Both the position numbers and the translations under genes were made by a program. The notes beneath the pieces are model-generated. The model ran no database searches. It was not told the origin of the DNA and saw only the letters and a program-made list of their open reading frames with translations. From NCBI GenBank assembly GCA_027864655.1, contig JAQAZG010000003.1:226972-290971 (forward strand): 64,000 bases of DNA. The letters are read 5' to 3'. Shown piece by piece: positions 52,371 to 60,520 of the stretch. Position 1 is the first letter of the stretch. Each line of letters starts with the position of its first letter. This DNA is from Oleispirillum naphthae (GTDB lineage Bacteria > Pseudomonadota > Alphaproteobacteria > Rhodospirillales > Rhodospirillaceae).

Positions 52371-52392
52371 TTATGTTTAAAAGGAGATCGGC

Positions 52393-53835
52393 ATGGATGT
52401 TGGGATAAAATCTTTTGGCATTTACCTCCCATATTATTATATGGCCCGTGAAGCGATCAGCTCGGCATGGGAGACAAAGGGGCCAAAAGGTAAAAAAAGC
52501 ATCGCCAATGTCGATGAAGACGTGGTCACCATGGCGGTCGAAGCCGCGATGGATTGCTTCAGGTTTGTCGACCGCAGCGACATCAAGTCGCTGTTTTTCG
52601 CGTCCACGACGGCTCCGTATGCGGAAAAAGCGCATAGCGCGCTGATCTCCGTTGCGTGCGATCTGGAGAACCACTCCGTATTCACCAGCGATTTCGCGCA
52701 GAGCACGCGGGCAGGCACCAATGCCCTGATGGTCGCCTGCGACGCGGCAAAGGCGAATGACGGTCGAAGCACGTTGGTCGTGGCTTCGGATATGAGAAAA
52801 GCGTACCCGAAGTCGTCGGAGGAATTGACCCTCGGCGATGCGGCGGCCGCGCTGGTTATCGGCGGCGGCGACGTGCTGGCGACCATCGACGGTTCGCTTT
52901 CCCTGAACGACGAGATCGTCGATATCTGGCGCAACGCCGGTGATGCGTATATCAGCCAGGGCGAAGGGCGCTTCGTCGTCGACAAGGGTTACATGCGGGT
53001 GATGGGAGAAATCGTCCGCGCGATTCTTGGGAAATACGCTCTCGAGCCCAAGAGCATCGCAAAGGTCGTTTTCCCCGCCGCCGGCGCCGGCAACGCGGCG
53101 AAGCTGGCCAAGAAATGCGGATTTGCCCCGGAGCAGGTGCAGGACACCCTTCTCGGTTCGGTGGGCAACAGCGGCACGGCGCAGGCATTCCTCGGCATTA
53201 TCGGAGCGTTGGAAGGCGCCAAGCCCGGCGACAAGATCCTTGTTGCGGATTATGGCAGCGGCGCCAACGCGTTCATCCTGACCGCCACCAAGGCCATCGG
53301 AAAAATCCGCGGATTCGATACGATTCAGCGTTTCCTGGGCAACCGTAAGGAATTCGGCTCCTACGCGAGGTATCTCTCGTTCCGCGAAATCGCACCGGCA
53401 CAGCCGGGCTCTCCCTTCAAGCTTCCCGCTTCCGCAGCCATGACCTGGCGCGAGCAGAATCTCAACATCCGCCTGCACGGCAGCCGCTGCAGCGAGTGCG
53501 GGGCGACGATTTTCCCGGTGAACCGCGTCTGCCATGCCTGCGGCGCGAAGGACAAATACGAGGAATTCCGCGCATCCGACCTGGTGACGAAGGTTTTCAC
53601 TTATTCGGTGGACAAGTATGCCGGGCGCAGCGACGACCCGGTTCTCATTCAGACAGTAACAGAAGACGGAAATGGGACTCATTACTACACGATAATGACG
53701 GATTTCAATGTGGAAGACGTATCTGTCGGTATGGATGTTGAGTTTACCTTCCGAAAAATGCATTCACTGGGAAATTTCCCAAACTATTACTGGAAACTTA
53801 GACCGCTCCGCCGGGAAAAGAGGGCAACGATATGA
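52393..53835 (+). CDS. HMG-CoA-synthase-like protein lacking the catalytic Cys, fused to a DUF35 Zn-ribbon/OB domain
   Basis: The 480-residue protein has a KAS III/HMG-CoA synthase fold (about 1-335) and a C-terminal DUF35 unit (about 345-470). In the first part the motif that carries the acyl cysteine in HMG-CoA synthases (N-A-C-Y-G-G-T) reads AQSTRAGT, with Thr105 instead of Cys. In the second, Cys366, Cys369, Cys380 and Cys383 form a rubredoxin-like zinc ribbon before the OB fold. The same trio of synthase-like, DUF35 and thiolase parts forms complexes in archaeal HMG-CoA synthesis and in PhlACB acyltransferase. The stop overlaps the thiolase start by four bases, which suggests such a complex. 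AAAGGAGATCGGC precedes ATG 52393. Confidence 0.85.
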   Translation: MDVGIKSFGIYLPYYYMAREAISSAWETKGPKGKKSIANVDEDVVTMAVEAAMDCFRFVDRSDIKSLFFASTTAPYAEKAHSALISVACDLENHSVFTSDFAQSTRAGTNALMVACDAAKANDGRSTLVVASDMRKAYPKSSEELTLGDAAAALVIGGGDVLATIDGSLSLNDEIVDIWRNAGDAYISQGEGRFVVDKGYMRVMGEIVRAILGKYALEPKSIAKVVFPAAGAGNAAKLAKKCGFAPEQVQDTLLGSVGNSGTAQAFLGIIGALEGAKPGDKILVADYGSGANAFILTATKAIGKIRGFDTIQRFLGNRKEFGSYARYLSFREIAPAQPGSPFKLPASAAMTWREQNLNIRLHGSRCSECGATIFPVNRVCHACGAKDKYEEFRASDLVTKVFTYSVDKYAGRSDDPVLIQTVTEDGNGTHYYTIMTDFNVEDVSVGMDVEFTFRKMHSLGNFPNYYWKLRPLRREKRATI

Positions 53836-55007
53836 TTAAGGATGAACTGTCCATTGTCGGCATGGGCTGCGCGAAATTCGGCGAGCGCTGGGACTGCGGC
53901 ATTCCGGACCTGCTGATCGAGGCCGCGTACGAGGCCTTCGAAGACGCCGGAATTGGCCCCAAAGACGTTGAAATGTGTTTCTTCGCCAACACCAACGCGC
54001 CGAACAACTGCTCGGGGACGCCGGTGGCGGACGCGTTGAAAATGCACGGCATCCCCATCGTGCGGAACGAGAACTTCTGCGCGTCCGGCCACATCGCTCT
54101 GATCGAGGCCTGCATGGCGGTTGCCAGCGGCGTGTGCAACGTGGCCATGGCCATCGGCGCGGAGAAGTTGAAGGACACCGGCTTCGGGGGCCTCGGCACG
54201 GGGCGCGGCCTGAGCACCGTGCGGGAATCCCGGCGCACCGCCCCGGGCTCCTTCGCCCTCGGCGCTACCCGGTATTTTGCGAAATATGGCCTCACCTACG
54301 AGGAAGGCCGCCAGCTTCTGGCAAAAATCGCGGTCAAGAACCACGCCAACGGCATGCTTGCCCCACGGGCGCATTTCCACAAGGAAATCACCGTCGAGGA
54401 CTGCCTGAAGGCGCCCATCATCGCAACGCCCCTCGGCCTGTACGACTGCTGCGGCAACAGCGACGGCGCGGCCTGCGCCATCATCACGCGGACGGACATG
54501 GCCAGAAGCTTCCGCGACGATCCCATCTACATCAAAGGGTTCGGCATCGCCACGGATTCGGTGCTGCCGCACTACCGCCCCAACTTCGACTGGACGAGTT
54601 TCGAGGCGCTCCGGATTTCCTCGCTCCGCGCCTATGAAATGGCCGGCATCAAGACCCCCCGCGAAGAAATCGATCTGGCGGAAGTGCACGACTGCTTCAG
54701 CATCACCGAGATGCTCATCTACGAAGACTTCGGCTTCAGCCCGCGCGGCAAGGCCAGAGAAGACATCGAGGCGGGCTTTTTCACCAGGAGCGGCGGCCTT
54801 CCGGTCAACGTGGACGGCGGGCTCAAATGTTTCGGCCACCCCGTGGGCGCGAGCGGCATCCGCATGACCTACGAGCTGTACAAGCAGCTCCAGCACAAGG
54901 TGGATAACCCCAAGCGGCAGCTTGAGAACGCGCATATCGGCCTGTCCCACACCTTCGGCGGCCCACCGCAGATCAGCGCGGTCCTGATTGTGGGCAACGA
55001 GAAGTAA
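53832..55007 (+). CDS. Thiolase-family acyltransferase, partner of the DUF35 fusion
   Basis: The 391-residue protein is of the SCP-x/archaeal thiolase type: SIVGMGCAKFGERWD at the start, the nucleophile Cys83 in NENFCASGHIAL, His286 in EVHDCFSITE, His336 in CFGHPVGASG and SHTFGGPPQ at the end. It should do reversible thiolytic cleavage or Claisen condensation of a 3-oxoacyl-CoA. All catalytic residues look intact, so the active site of the presumed complex is here. Related two-part enzymes include BbsAB, which cleaves benzoylsuccinyl-CoA, and PhlC. Coupled to the preceding gene by ATGA. Confidence 0.9.
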   Translation: MIKDELSIVGMGCAKFGERWDCGIPDLLIEAAYEAFEDAGIGPKDVEMCFFANTNAPNNCSGTPVADALKMHGIPIVRNENFCASGHIALIEACMAVASGVCNVAMAIGAEKLKDTGFGGLGTGRGLSTVRESRRTAPGSFALGATRYFAKYGLTYEEGRQLLAKIAVKNHANGMLAPRAHFHKEITVEDCLKAPIIATPLGLYDCCGNSDGAACAIITRTDMARSFRDDPIYIKGFGIATDSVLPHYRPNFDWTSFEALRISSLRAYEMAGIKTPREEIDLAEVHDCFSITEMLIYEDFGFSPRGKAREDIEAGFFTRSGGLPVNVDGGLKCFGHPVGASGIRMTYELYKQLQHKVDNPKRQLENAHIGLSHTFGGPPQISAVLIVGNEK

Positions 55008-55041
55008 TGCACGGAAGCGTAAGCAGTAAGGAGTGAAGGAT

Positions 55042-56229
55042 ATGCAACCTGGAGCATTGGAAGGCTTGAAGGTGCTGGACCTCGGCAGAGTGCTGTCGGC
55101 GCCGTTCTGTGCCGCCATGCTGGGCGACATGGGCGCCGATGTCGTCAAGATCGAGCAGCCGGAAAAAGGCGACGACAGCCGCGGTTTCATGCCGCGCAAA
55201 GATGACGTCAGCACCTATTTCATCAACTTCAACCGTAGCAAGCGGGGAATCACCCTCGACCTGAAAAAAGGCAAGGAGGTTTTCCTCGAGCTGATCAAGA
55301 ACGTCGATGTCGTCGTCGAGAACTTCCGCCCCGGAGTGATGAAGAAACTCGGGTTGGATTATGCCGAGCTGAAGAAGGTCAATCCCCGTCTGATCTACGC
55401 CGCCATTTCGGGCTTTGGCCAGACCGGCCCCTACGCCCACCGCGCGGGGTACGACACCATGGCTCAGGCGATGAGCGGCATCATGAGCGTGACCGGCTTT
55501 CCCGGCAGCGAGCCGACGCGCTGCGGTGCGTCCGTGGCGGACATCATGGGCGGCCTGCAGGCGGTTATCGGCATTCTCGCGGCGCTTCGCTATCGGGAGA
55601 AAACCGGCGAAGGGCAGATGGTCGATATTTCCCTGGTCGATGTCTCCGTCGTCGGGCTCTCCAGTGTGAATCAGGTGTATCTCACCAGCGGCCGCGTGCC
55701 CCTGCGCAATGGAAACAGTTACGAATCCTCCGCGCCCGGCGGCGGCTACCACACGAAAGACGGCTATTTCATCATGAACGGCAGCGCCCCCAAATTCTGG
55801 GGAATCCTCTGCAACGCCATGAAGAAGCCGGAACTGCTCGAAGACCCGCGCTTCGCCACCAACGCCCTCCGCGTGACCCACAAGAAAGAGTTGGACGCCA
55901 TCGTCACGGCATGGACCAAGACCATGACCACGGACGAGATCATCAATCTGTTGCTGCCGCTCGGTTTTGCCGTGGCCCCGGTGATGACCATCGATCAGGT
56001 CGTGGCCGATCCGCACATCGGCGGCGTGCGTCAGATGTTCGGGGAAGTGAACCACCCGCAGATCGGGAAGATCCGGGTGACCAACCAAGCCGTGAAAATG
56101 TCGGCCACCAACCCCGAAATCCGGCGCTCCTCGCCCTTGCTGGGCGAACACAACAAGGACGTCTACCAGGGCGAACTGGGCCTCAGCGAAGAGCGCCTCG
56201 CGGACATGCGCCGCGACGGGATCATCTGA
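55042..56229 (+). CDS. Class III (CaiB/BaiF family) CoA-transferase
   Basis: The 395-residue enzyme moves CoA between carboxylic acids. Family marks are LDLGRVLSAPFCAAMLGDMG, GADVVKIEQPEKGDD, NRSKRGITLDLKKGKE, ENFRPGVMKKLGLDY and the catalytic Asp138 in HRAGYDTMAQAMSG. Known relatives use formate, carnitine, benzylsuccinate or other acids; the substrate here is not predictable. I start at ATG 55042 because AAGGAG lies eight bases upstream; GTG 55033 is in frame. In the cluster it could activate the imported acid with CoA from a pathway product. Confidence 0.92.
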   Translation: MQPGALEGLKVLDLGRVLSAPFCAAMLGDMGADVVKIEQPEKGDDSRGFMPRKDDVSTYFINFNRSKRGITLDLKKGKEVFLELIKNVDVVVENFRPGVMKKLGLDYAELKKVNPRLIYAAISGFGQTGPYAHRAGYDTMAQAMSGIMSVTGFPGSEPTRCGASVADIMGGLQAVIGILAALRYREKTGEGQMVDISLVDVSVVGLSSVNQVYLTSGRVPLRNGNSYESSAPGGGYHTKDGYFIMNGSAPKFWGILCNAMKKPELLEDPRFATNALRVTHKKELDAIVTAWTKTMTTDEIINLLLPLGFAVAPVMTIDQVVADPHIGGVRQMFGEVNHPQIGKIRVTNQAVKMSATNPEIRRSSPLLGEHNKDVYQGELGLSEERLADMRRDGII

Positions 56230-56235
56230 AGCGCT

Positions 56236-56261
56236 GCGCCCGCATCGAGACAAGCGGGCGC
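56236..56261 (+). terminator. Hairpin after the CoA-transferase gene
   Basis: GCGCCCGC and GCGGGCGC pair over 8 bp with a ten-base loop, seven bases after the stop. No T-run follows, so partial read-through to the permease gene is likely. Confidence 0.45.
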
Positions 56262-56352
56262 TGTCGCGCACATTGGGCAGAAAAGACCATAGTCAAGAGT
56301 CCGCCTCGCATCGGAAGTATTTTTATCAACGTGTTCTGTAGGGAGGAAGTCT

Positions 56353-57675
56353 ATGTCAGCTACCTCGGACATAAAAGCATCGGAAGTTAAATCATTGGTT
56401 CACTCGCACATGACGGGACAGTCGTATGCGGTGGTCGCGGTGTGTTTTCTCTGCTGGATGTTCGCCACCATCGGCAACGGCGTGTATTCCGTCGCCAGCC
56501 CGATGCTGAAGCAGATGTTCAGCATGGACAACGCCACCGCCGGCATGGTCGTGAGCGTGTTTTCTCTCGGCGGCTGGGTCAGCACGTTGATTATCCCGAA
56601 AATCGCCGATACCCATGGCAGGAGGATCGGGCTGGCGCTTTGCATCCTCATCGTCGTCCTGTGCAACGGCACATACGGGCTGATCGGCAGCCTGGGTATG
56701 CTGTTCGCCGTCCGGTTCTTCGCCAACTGGGGCAACACCTGCATCTGGGCCATCAACGCGTCGTACATTTCGGAGATCGTTCCCGCCGAAAAGCGCGGGC
56801 TGTGCACCGGCATCATGCAGAGCGGCACGCCGATCGGTAATTTCTCCTCCTCGTTCCTCATCAGCCTGCTGATCGGGGTCGGTTTTGCCTGGCAGACGGT
56901 TTCTTACGTGTTCTTCTTCGCGCTCATCCTTCTGGTTCCGATTTTCTTCCTGCTGAAGGAAACTCCCTCCTGGCTGAAGAACAAGATGGAGCTGGCCCGC
57001 CAAAAGCGCGAAGCCCAGGAGACGGCGGAGGCCGCCGCCGCCGTCGGCAAGAAGCAGAGCTACACGGAACTGTTCAAGCCGCAGTATCGGAAGAATGCGA
57101 CCATCGGCATCCTGATCGCCATGGCCTCTGCGGTTCTGGCATGGGGCAACTCCGCCTATTTCGTGCTGAGCCTGAGCGACATGGGCTTCCCGCCCGACGT
57201 CCGCGTGAAGATGCACATGTGCCTGTGGAGCGTGGCCATCATCGGCTACGCGACTTCCGGGCTGATCGCGGACAAGATCGGCAGGAAGCGGGCCATGCTG
57301 CTGTTCCGTTCGCCCATGGTCCTGGCGCTCGGCGTCATGTGGTACATGAGCTATACGCACAGCATCAGCGTTCCCGTCGTGTATGCGATGCTTGCCATCG
57401 CGGGCCTCGGCATGGGCGGCATGACCATCTCCATCACCTACACCAACGAAATGATGCCCTCGCACGTTCGCACCATGGGGACGGGCTTCGCCATCGGTCT
57501 CGGCCGGATCACGGCGATGATCGCCGTGCCGCTGCTCGGCGTCCTTGCCGACTTCACGTCCGTGCCCTTCGCGTGGTGGATCTCCTCGATCATCGGTTGG
57601 CTGATGGTTCCCATGGTCTACATGGGCGTGGAAACCGCGGGCAAGGATATCGACGCCATTGCGGAGAAGGCGTGA
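56353..57675 (+). CDS. MFS transporter, aromatic-acid/proton symporter-like
   Basis: The 440-residue permease has 12 membrane segments. IPKIADTHGRRIGLALC is the loop 2-3 MFS signature and IADKIGRKRAMLLFRS its counterpart in the second half. The EIVPAEKRGLCTGI segment resembles the AAHS and sugar/acid symporter groups. It most likely imports the growth substrate of the locus. AGGGAGGAAG lies five to eight bases before ATG 56353. Gaps of 123 bp before and 285 bp after suggest its own promoter elements. Confidence 0.85.
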   Translation: MSATSDIKASEVKSLVHSHMTGQSYAVVAVCFLCWMFATIGNGVYSVASPMLKQMFSMDNATAGMVVSVFSLGGWVSTLIIPKIADTHGRRIGLALCILIVVLCNGTYGLIGSLGMLFAVRFFANWGNTCIWAINASYISEIVPAEKRGLCTGIMQSGTPIGNFSSSFLISLLIGVGFAWQTVSYVFFFALILLVPIFFLLKETPSWLKNKMELARQKREAQETAEAAAAVGKKQSYTELFKPQYRKNATIGILIAMASAVLAWGNSAYFVLSLSDMGFPPDVRVKMHMCLWSVAIIGYATSGLIADKIGRKRAMLLFRSPMVLALGVMWYMSYTHSISVPVVYAMLAIAGLGMGGMTISITYTNEMMPSHVRTMGTGFAIGLGRITAMIAVPLLGVLADFTSVPFAWWISSIIGWLMVPMVYMGVETAGKDIDAIAEKA

Positions 57676-57689
57676 CGCCGTACGGGCGG

Positions 57690-57759
57690 CACCGCAACAT
57701 GCGGTGAAACACATGGCACCCTGCCGAAAGAAGATCGTTCTCAAACTCGATCGGCAGGG
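57690..57759 (+). terminator. Two hairpins after the MFS gene
   Basis: CACCGC-AACAT-GCGGTG (57690-57706) and a longer-range pair CCCTGCCGA (57719-57727) with TCGGCAGGG (57751-57759) lie between the permease and the small SCP2-like gene. The second has a 23-base loop. Without a T-run they may act as attenuators or mRNA processing sites. Confidence 0.45.
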
Positions 57760-57907
57760 CGCGGCACCAGACAGTTTAGCGGCCCGATGAAAGACCGATG
57801 CCCGCAGGAGATCATGGACGGCCGCTAGACTGGAATGGACGTTTTTCCGGTAACCCTGAATATGATGAGGAAATATTTCTGATAACAGAGATTTATTTAA
57901 ATGAACA

Positions 57908-57925
57908 TCTTCTGCAGACAGAAGA
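57908..57925 (+). promoter_or_regulatory. Hairpin/dyad upstream of the SCP2-like gene
   Basis: TCTTCTG-CAGA-CAGAAGA is a perfect 7-bp dyad with a four-base loop, 36 bp before ATG 57961. An AT-rich stretch just upstream (57865-57905) could hold a promoter. Confidence 0.45.
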
Positions 57926-57960
57926 AATGACCTCACGCTCTGAATGAGGAGAATGTCAGA

Positions 57961-58353
57961 ATGGTCGATAGCAACACTAGGTTACAGCAGTTCGAGAAAG
58001 TCAAAGAACTGATCAACGGGCCAGAAGCCGAGCTTTTCAAGACCAGGTACTTGGCCAGGTATTTCAGCGGCGACATCACCTTCCTGATGGGCGGCGTGCC
58101 GTTCACCCTCGCCTTCCACAAGGGCACCATGATTGCCGTGGAGCTCGGCAAACCCGTCAACGGCATCAACATCGGCCTGGGCGGGAGCGAAGAGCAGTGG
58201 AGCGACTTTTTCAAGCACAAGAATTTCCAGCTTGCCACCTCTCCCAAGCACAACCCCCTGTGCTTCGAGATCCTCGGCAGTCCGCTTGCCTATCGTCAGA
58301 ACAACAACACCATGGCCCAGCTGATGCGCGTCATGGCCAAAGTCATGGAATAA
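57961..58353 (+). CDS. Small SCP2-like (sterol-carrier fold) protein, tentative
   Basis: The 130-residue cytoplasmic protein has no certain family. The central alternation YFSGDITFLMGGVPFTLAFH, then GTMIAVELGKP, followed by EEQWSDFFKHKNF, recalls SCP2-fold lipid or acyl-CoA carriers, in which a beta sheet is followed by helices. It has no cofactor-binding motif. AATGAGGAGAA precedes ATG 57961. It lies 29 bp ahead of the hydrolase gene and belongs to the operon, so it may carry or shield a pathway intermediate. An alternative is an unrelated small hydratase-like fold. Confidence 0.5.
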   Translation: MVDSNTRLQQFEKVKELINGPEAELFKTRYLARYFSGDITFLMGGVPFTLAFHKGTMIAVELGKPVNGINIGLGGSEEQWSDFFKHKNFQLATSPKHNPLCFEILGSPLAYRQNNNTMAQLMRVMAKVME

Positions 58354-58382
58354 CCGCTCTCGTGCCCGAAGGAGATCGCAAT

Positions 58383-59222
58383 ATGGCTATCACCGGCAGC
58401 TATATCATGGTGAACGGTATCAAGACCTACTACGAAACCAATAACGGGCCGACGGACAAACCCACCATCGTTTGTTTGCACACGGCCGGGCGCGAATGCC
58501 GCCAGTATCACGGGATGATGGAGCTTTTCGAGGGACGCTACAACATGGTGGCCTTCGACATGCCCGCGCACGGGAAGAGCTGGCCCCTACCCGGCAACAA
58601 GGCGATCAACAACCACAAGGACTACTGCGCGTTCGCCTGGGCCTTCGTGGAAGCCATGGGGATCGAGAAACCGCTGGTCATCGGCTGCTCCGTCGGCGGC
58701 AACATGGTGTACTACATTGCCCAGCACTATCCGGTGGCGGGCATCGTCTCCATGCAGGGTTCGACCTTCATCAAGGCCCTCTCCGGTTCCTACGGCACGG
58801 TGGTGGACCTGCTCGACCACCCCTACATCAGCGTGCAGCATTCCCACTTTGACTTCTCGGAGAGCCTCATCGGCCGCGAGTGCTCCGAGGCAGCCAAGGA
58901 CTTCATCCTTTGGGGCGTCGCCCAGGAATGCGGCGTCGCCAAGAAGGGCGATCTTTCCATTTACAACAATTACGACGTGCGCGGCGATCTGGACAAGATT
59001 ACCTGTCCGGTTCTCGTCATTCGCGGCGAAGACGACTGGAACGTGCCGGAACACTACTGCCAGGAAGCGATGAAGGGCATGGTGAATTCCAAGAAGGTCG
59101 TGTGGAAGCCGATTCCCGGCTATGGCCACTTCATCATCGTGGAAGCGCCGGAAATCGTTTGCGAAGCGATCGACGATTTCATGCAGCACCTGGATCCCGC
59201 AGACGTCGCGAGCCGCGCCTAG
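58383..59222 (+). CDS. Alpha/beta hydrolase, C-C bond or enol-lactone hydrolase-like
   Basis: The 279-residue cytoplasmic enzyme has the complete triad: Ser103 in VIGCSVGGNMV, Asp217 or Asp218 in IRGEDDWNVPE, His249 in PGYGHFIIVEAPE. Its length and wording (IVCLHTAGRECRQYHGMMEL, MVAFDMPAHGKS) match the group that includes 3-oxoadipate enol-lactonase and meta-cleavage hydrolases. Next to a muconate-lactonizing-type enzyme this suggests hydrolysis of a lactone or a 1,3-diketone. CGAAGGAGATCGC precedes ATG 58383. Confidence 0.85.
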   Translation: MAITGSYIMVNGIKTYYETNNGPTDKPTIVCLHTAGRECRQYHGMMELFEGRYNMVAFDMPAHGKSWPLPGNKAINNHKDYCAFAWAFVEAMGIEKPLVIGCSVGGNMVYYIAQHYPVAGIVSMQGSTFIKALSGSYGTVVDLLDHPYISVQHSHFDFSESLIGRECSEAAKDFILWGVAQECGVAKKGDLSIYNNYDVRGDLDKITCPVLVIRGEDDWNVPEHYCQEAMKGMVNSKKVVWKPIPGYGHFIIVEAPEIVCEAIDDFMQHLDPADVASRA

Positions 59223-59241
59223 GCCCCCGCGTTCTCGGTGC

Positions 59242-59268
59242 CCGTTTCGACCCGTCGGAGCGAAACGG
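59242..59268 (+). terminator. Hairpin between the hydrolase and enolase-superfamily genes
   Basis: CCGTTTCG and CGAAACGG pair over 8 bp with an 11-base loop. It lies within the operon, and no T-run follows. Confidence 0.4.
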
Positions 59269-59316
59269 TCGGCGGAGAATAATAATGCCGACAGGCTTTA
59301 GAAAAGGGAGGAAAGC

Positions 59317-60423
59317 ATGAAAATAAAAAATATAGAGCTGTATCCGCTCCAGATGCCGCAGTTCAAAACCACACGGTGGGCGAACGGGCAGGTCAGCGTC
59401 ACGGAACATATCATCGTTAAGATCATCGCCGAGGACGGCACCTATGGCGTGACCGAAGCGATTCCACGTCCCGGCATCTATGGGGAGACGCCGGCGTCCA
59501 TCTATTACGCCTTGAGCAAGATCATCATCCCCAAGATTATCGGCATGGATTCCTTCAACTTCGAGGCCATTTGGGAGAAGATGAACGACCTGCCGTTCAA
59601 CCTCGCGACCAAGGGAGCCGTCGACGTCGCTCTGCACGATCTGAACGGCAAGTTGCTCGGCATTTCCTGTGCGCAGATGATGGGCGGCCCATACCGGATG
59701 GAAGTGCCCTTGAGCTGGGTTTCCGGCGGCACCTGGTTCGACGAAGAGATGATCCTGGAAGAGACCAAGCAGCGAGTGGCCGAAGGCTACAAGATGTTCA
59801 AGGTAAAGGCCGGCCACGTGGATCAGGACATCGACCTGATGATCAAGATGCGGAAGGCCTGCCCGGACGACGTGAAATTCCTGATCGACCCGAACCAGCT
59901 CTATTCCCGCGAAGATCTCTACCGTGTGGGCGACGCCCTCACCGGCGTCATCGACAGCATCGAGGAGCCGGTCCCGGCCTGGGACGATGAGAGCCGCAAG
60001 CTGTTCACCGAGCGCTTTCCCAAGATCATGCTCCTGTCCGACGAAAGCACGTTCACCTTCGCGGACACGCAGCGCCAGATGAAGCTCGGTGCCATTCAGC
60101 GCCTGGGGGTGAAGATTCCCAGGACCGGCTACACCATCACCAGGAAACTGGTGCACCTGGCGGAAGCCAACAATATGCGCGTGCAGGTCAGCACACAGGC
60201 GGAATCGGACCTCGGCAGCGCGGCGTGCGTGCAGTTTGCCGCAGCTTTCAGACAGATCGATCTGCCGTGCGAGATCGGATATTATAAGAAAGGTATCCAG
60301 GAAAGCCTGTTGCTGGATGAGGGCCTGACGGTGAAGGACGGCAAGATGTACTTGCCCGAAGGCCCGGGTATGGGCGTCTCCGTTAATTGGGATCTGGTCA
60401 GAAAATACACGGTTTCGATGTGA
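59317..60423 (+). CDS. Enolase-superfamily enzyme, muconate-lactonizing subgroup
   Basis: The 368-residue enzyme has the N-terminal capping domain and a barrel with all residues of the MLE subgroup: Lys162-x-Lys164 in MFKVKAG, metal ligands Asp191 in FLIDPNQ, Glu217 in SIEEP and Asp242 in LLSDES, and Lys266 in GVKIPRTG. This set serves cycloisomerisation, racemisation, epimerisation or beta-elimination through an enolate. The substrate is open. A strong terminator follows, so this closes the operon. AAGGGAGGAAAGC precedes ATG 59317. Confidence 0.9.
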   Translation: MKIKNIELYPLQMPQFKTTRWANGQVSVTEHIIVKIIAEDGTYGVTEAIPRPGIYGETPASIYYALSKIIIPKIIGMDSFNFEAIWEKMNDLPFNLATKGAVDVALHDLNGKLLGISCAQMMGGPYRMEVPLSWVSGGTWFDEEMILEETKQRVAEGYKMFKVKAGHVDQDIDLMIKMRKACPDDVKFLIDPNQLYSREDLYRVGDALTGVIDSIEEPVPAWDDESRKLFTERFPKIMLLSDESTFTFADTQRQMKLGAIQRLGVKIPRTGYTITRKLVHLAEANNMRVQVSTQAESDLGSAACVQFAAAFRQIDLPCEIGYYKKGIQESLLLDEGLTVKDGKMYLPEGPGMGVSVNWDLVRKYTVSM

Positions 60424-60428
60424 TGGAC

Positions 60429-60466
60429 AGTCCTCCGGGGTGTTGCGCCCCGGAGGACTTGTTTCT
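60429..60466 (+). terminator. Rho-independent terminator at the end of the catabolic operon
   Basis: AGTCCTCCGGGG and CCCCGGAGGACT form a perfect 12-bp stem with loop TGTTGCG, followed by TGTTTCTC. It lies five bases after the enolase-superfamily gene stop. Confidence 0.88.
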
Positions 60467-60475
60467 CATGCCGTA

Positions 60476-60499
60476 TTGTTTGACTGGCGCCACAAACAA
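60476..60499. promoter_or_regulatory. Palindrome upstream of the pucR-like gene, candidate operator
   Basis: TTGTTTG and CAAACAA flank a perfect TGGCGCCA core (60485-60492). The element ends 21 bp before the start at 60521 and might be an autoregulatory site. Confidence 0.45.
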
Positions 60500-60520
60500 C
60501 CTTCACTGAGGTGGCCTGCT

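Larger units (their letters stand above)
51541..52392. other. 852-bp intergenic region at the composition boundary
   Basis: I see no convincing gene here. The left part should hold the DUF4212/actP promoter, with a TTTGGT-TGATAT-ACCAAA palindrome. The middle contains a dyad of ATGGCGAT and ATCGCCAT (51932-51982) that includes a 30-codon frame with a ribosome-site-like start. From about 52,130 on the sequence becomes AT-rich, with palindromes at 52185-52198, 52302-52327 and 52331-52370 before the first gene of the accessory locus. It marks the junction between core and accessory DNA. No tRNA, integrase or direct repeat was seen. Confidence 0.6.

Noticed and set aside
51541..52392. tRNA or integrase marking a genomic island edge
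   Set aside because: No cloverleaf, CCA end or recombinase reading frame was seen on either strand.
52393..55007. Mevalonate-pathway HMG-CoA synthase and acetoacetyl-CoA thiolase
   Set aside because: The synthase-like domain lacks the catalytic Cys, no other mevalonate gene is near, and the context is catabolic.
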